From JACRPI01 sp964385055 (GTDB lineage: Archaea > Nanobdellota > Nanobdellia > Woesearchaeales > DSVV01), in assembly GCA_964385055.1 (NCBI GenBank), contig CAYLMH010000006.1, positions 1 to 61,059 of the forward strand: DNA of 61,059 nt, in the 5' to 3' direction. Numbering within the stretch: position 1 is the first letter of the stretch; each line of letters begins with the position of its first letter. Shown here piece by piece: positions 59,149 to 61,059 of this stretch. The translations under genes were made by a program, and so were the position numbers. The notes beneath the pieces were generated by a model. That model was not told where the DNA came from. It searched no databases and worked only from the letters and a program-made list of their open reading frames with translations.

Positions 59149-59748
59149 TTATCTGCTGCTATCTGCTTGTCGTTCAAGTTCGTTTTTCTTGGAAACTGCA
59201 AGAGAGTTGCTGCTGCATTGGTATGCTGCAATAAGTTCATCTGCAAGATATTGAACATACGGTTTTTTTGTATTGAACGCTTTTTGATAGCTGCTTTGCG
59301 TAAAGTATCGAAGTGCAATGTCAATGCGTCGCTGTGGAGCGCACTCAACTGCTTTAGGATAACGAGCGCCACCATATTCGATAGTGATAATTTCTTCACG
59401 AGGAGCTGCGTTTTCAATTGCTTTCACAAACACTTCTACTGGATTTTTCTTCAAGCGCTGTTCGATAATGTTGAAACATTCTTCAACAAGTGTGTACGCG
59501 TGAGAAGCTTTTCCTGTAATGTGTCCGCTGGACTTAAAGTGTTTTCGCGCTTTATGACCGGGAATCAAAATCTTGTTAATGAGTCGTTCAACAACGTTAA
59601 TCTTGGATTTGTGAAATTTGTTGCCAGCGTAGCGTGCACCGGTCTTTGGTGCGAAAACTGGACGCAGACTAATGTAAGACTGCAATCCTGGATCCTGTGC
59701 TGTAATTCCTTGAACAGACCATTTGTTAAAAACTTTGATTTCTGCCAT
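59149..59748 (-). CDS. rps7: ribosomal protein S7
   Basis: 199 residues of the archaeal/eukaryotic long form: KVFNKWSVQGI, ERLINKILIPG, GKASHAYTLVEE, RVGGARYP-like GGARYPKAVE and RRIDIALRYF. It is a small-subunit assembly initiator and E-site protein. 21 bp separate it from rps12. No elongation factor gene follows, unlike the common archaeal str operon. Confidence 0.97.
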   Translation of the reverse strand: MAEIKVFNKWSVQGITAQDPGLQSYISLRPVFAPKTGARYAGNKFHKSKINVVERLINKILIPGHKARKHFKSSGHITGKASHAYTLVEECFNIIEQRLKKNPVEVFVKAIENAAPREEIITIEYGGARYPKAVECAPQRRIDIALRYFTQSSYQKAFNTKKPYVQYLADELIAAYQCSSNSLAVSKKNELERQADSSR

Positions 59749-59769
59749 TGTCGATACCTTTTTTTACGT

Positions 59770-60189
59770 TTATTTACGAGCTTTCTCAAGCTTACCGCGT
59801 CGTAGTGCGTTAAGAGACTGATCATTGACTTTGATAACCTGCCATCGAACACCGGGAATGTCTCCTTTTGCTCGGCCAGATTTTCCACCAATACATTCAA
59901 TGAGTACTTCATCGTGTTCGTCAACAAGCTTTGTTGCACCGTCTCCTGGAAGGAAAGCAGTAACTTGTTTTCCATTTTTGATGAGCTGAACGCGAGCGCA
60001 CTTTCTCATTGCTGAGTTTGGCTGTTTTGCTTCAAGCTGAAGCTTTTCAAGAACAATTGCCTTTGCTTGATGAGATCCTCCTAAAGGATCAGAGCGAAGT
60101 CGAAGAACTGTTCTACTGATTTTTTTGAATGTGTGTCGTCTTTTTTTCAACTTTTTTCCTGCATTAATTCCGCGTGCTTTTTTTCCCAT
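59770..60189 (-). CDS. rps12: ribosomal protein S12
   Basis: 139 residues with KQPNSAMRKCARVQL and the GGKSGRAKGDIPGVRW loop near the decoding centre. Archaeal length, directly upstream of rps7. Confidence 0.98.
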   Translation of the reverse strand: MGKKARGINAGKKLKKRRHTFKKISRTVLRLRSDPLGGSHQAKAIVLEKLQLEAKQPNSAMRKCARVQLIKNGKQVTAFLPGDGATKLVDEHDEVLIECIGGKSGRAKGDIPGVRWQVIKVNDQSLNALRRGKLEKARK

Positions 60190-60253
60190 GTTTGTTCACT
60201 TTTATCTTGTTTTTTTATTTATTTTTTATCAGTTTTAACAATTATTATCACAA

Positions 60254-60673
60254 TCAAACAACCTTCACTTCGACGATATTTGGAAAATATCGCTGAATAA
60301 TAGATTCTGTATTGCGTAGGTTCTGGGCGTTTCTGCCTATTAATAAACTTTTTGTTTTTCTGTCCTCATTTTTGAGGATGAGAACAGTGTCTTCCTGCTC
60401 GACAATTGCTTGAAGAGGATGAATAACATATTTCACAAATTCCAAAAGATCTTGATGAAATCCTATAACCCGAATGCGCCGTTTCAGGAGCTGTTCTAAT
60501 CGTCGGACACAAACAGCGCCTTTGCCGATTGCTTTTCCAAGATCCTGCGCATCAACAACAAACGTCAACAAGCCATGCTTGTCTTCAAAACAGTCTTTGA
60601 GCGAGACGTGCGTAATCTTATCAAAAAGAGCCATGGTTCCCATGAGTTCCTGCGTGTAGGTTATTTTTACCAT
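60254..60673 (-). CDS. nusA: NusA-like KH-domain transcription factor
   Basis: 139 residues with two KH-type elements: GKAIGKGAVCVRRLEQLL and IGRNAQNLRNTE. It is the short archaeal NusA-like protein without the S1 domain. Position between rpl30e and rps12 is the conserved archaeal rpo-str order. A GTG nine bases earlier is a possible start. Confidence 0.94.
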   Translation of the reverse strand: MVKITYTQELMGTMALFDKITHVSLKDCFEDKHGLLTFVVDAQDLGKAIGKGAVCVRRLEQLLKRRIRVIGFHQDLLEFVKYVIHPLQAIVEQEDTVLILKNEDRKTKSLLIGRNAQNLRNTESIIQRYFPNIVEVKVV

Positions 60674-60688
60674 GGCGTTCACAAAAAA

Positions 60689-60970
60689 TTATTGGGTCAC
60701 GCTGAGGACAGAAACCGGATATGGTTTTTTACAAAGAATACCCAACTCATCATTTGGTTGTTTCAGATGGATTAATGGAACATTGGAAAGCTTTGCGTAA
60801 TACTCGATATCCTTTTTGACTTCTTCAGGACAATTGCTGGAGAGAAAAACGCGGTCTGCTGTTCCAAGCTTCAAGAGTTTGAGCGTGCGGTCTGTTCCAA
60901 GAATAATCTTGTCTGTTTTGAGTAGTTTCTTTAATTCACTAATGTTTGCGTCCATTTCTTTTACTGCCAT
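60689..60970 (-). CDS. rpl30e: ribosomal protein L30e
   Basis: 93 residues with the L7Ae/L30e fold pattern: ISELKKLLKTDKIILGTDRTLKLLK, VFLSSNCPEE and PNDELGILCKKPYPVSVLSV. It overlaps neither neighbour and lies in the conserved rpoA''-rpl30e-nusA order. Confidence 0.95.
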   Translation of the reverse strand: MAVKEMDANISELKKLLKTDKIILGTDRTLKLLKLGTADRVFLSSNCPEEVKKDIEYYAKLSNVPLIHLKQPNDELGILCKKPYPVSVLSVTQ

Positions 60971-60976
60971 ACATAA

Positions 60977-61059
60977 TCAACTCCGTATCGTGATGCTCTT
61001 TTTTTCAGCTTTTGCTACTTTCTTGACTTCTTTGGTCACAAGGCGCAGGAGCCCTGTTC
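60977..61059 (-). CDS. rpoA2: C-terminus of RNA polymerase subunit A'' (partial)
   Basis: One minus-strand frame is open from the window edge to a TGA at 60977-60979, encoding TGLLRLVTKEVKKVAK and a basic tail. The TGLL piece fits the end of archaeal RpoA'' (GTG-L/M-x-L), and gene order supports it. Only 27 codons are visible. Confidence 0.65.
   Translation of the reverse strand, partial: TGLLRLVTKEVKKVAKAEKKSITIRS

Overview
The window reads as one contiguous piece of an archaeal chromosome, most likely from a DPANN lineage of the Woesearchaeota/Pacearchaeota type. Archaeal markers are the rpoA''(partial)-rpl30e-nusA-like-rps12-rps7 block, Sec61beta with an archaeal NAC, a full-length Hef helicase-nuclease, a class I CCA-adding enzyme, a DRG-type GTPase, TrmB and Lrp regulators, an archaeal RNase P RNA, and TATA boxes about 25 bp before many start codons (often leaderless). 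The primase small subunit and the Fe-S domain of the large subunit are fused in one protein, as in Nanoarchaeum. Genes are dense, short and separated by A/T-rich gaps. No tRNA gene, insertion sequence or CRISPR array was recognised.

Layout. 1-8.8 kb: DUF1653 protein, fused primase, THUMP-like methyltransferase, NUDIX, TOPRIM, zinc-ribbon proteins, CaCA exchanger, pyrophosphatase and a repetitive Cys-rich surface protein. 8.8-20.1 kb: Hef, HAD, cupin, metallo-beta-lactamase, M50 protease, TraB, PRC-barrel, NAC-Sec61beta, a lipoprotein and RNase P RNA. 20.1-25.3 kb: THUMP methyltransferase, an array of five tiny Gly/Ser/Lys-rich proteins, a MinD ATPase and an AbrB-PhoU regulator. 25.3-37.5 kb: VapBC, a DMT transporter, CCA-adding enzyme, a polyprenol/diacylglycerol kinase-like protein, an ABC exporter with a double Lrp regulator, an AlaE-like protein and two odd HIT proteins. 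37.6-43.3 kb: two tandem proteins ending in a PEP-enzyme phosphohistidine domain, then a three-gene split ATP-citrate lyase. 43.3-55.4 kb: 2OG oxygenase, LemA-HtpX, a frameshifted VWA lipoprotein, pyrimidine genes pyrD-pyrE-pyrF-(GNAT)-pyrC, a TctA-like membrane protein, a convergent PIN toxin/antitoxin and the DRG GTPase. 55.4-61 kb: a third phosphohistidine-domain protein in operon with a low-molecular-weight phosphatase, a TrmB regulator and the ribosomal block.

The most unusual items are: (i) a split citryl-CoA synthetase/citryl-CoA lyase, with ATP-citrate-lyase rather than succinyl-CoA-synthetase signature residues, in a DPANN-like archaeon; (ii) two families of dispersed structured intergenic elements, one with three copies (4.3, 29.4 and 31.7 kb) forming a Y-shaped fold with covarying stems, the other with two copies (3.7 and 41.5 kb) in which conserved boxes frame unrelated hairpins; (iii) the array of tiny basic proteins near 22 kb; (iv) three phosphohistidine-domain proteins without a partner kinase domain; (v) two neighbouring HIT proteins lacking the central catalytic histidine. 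Functions are assigned by reading motifs only; no database search was run.
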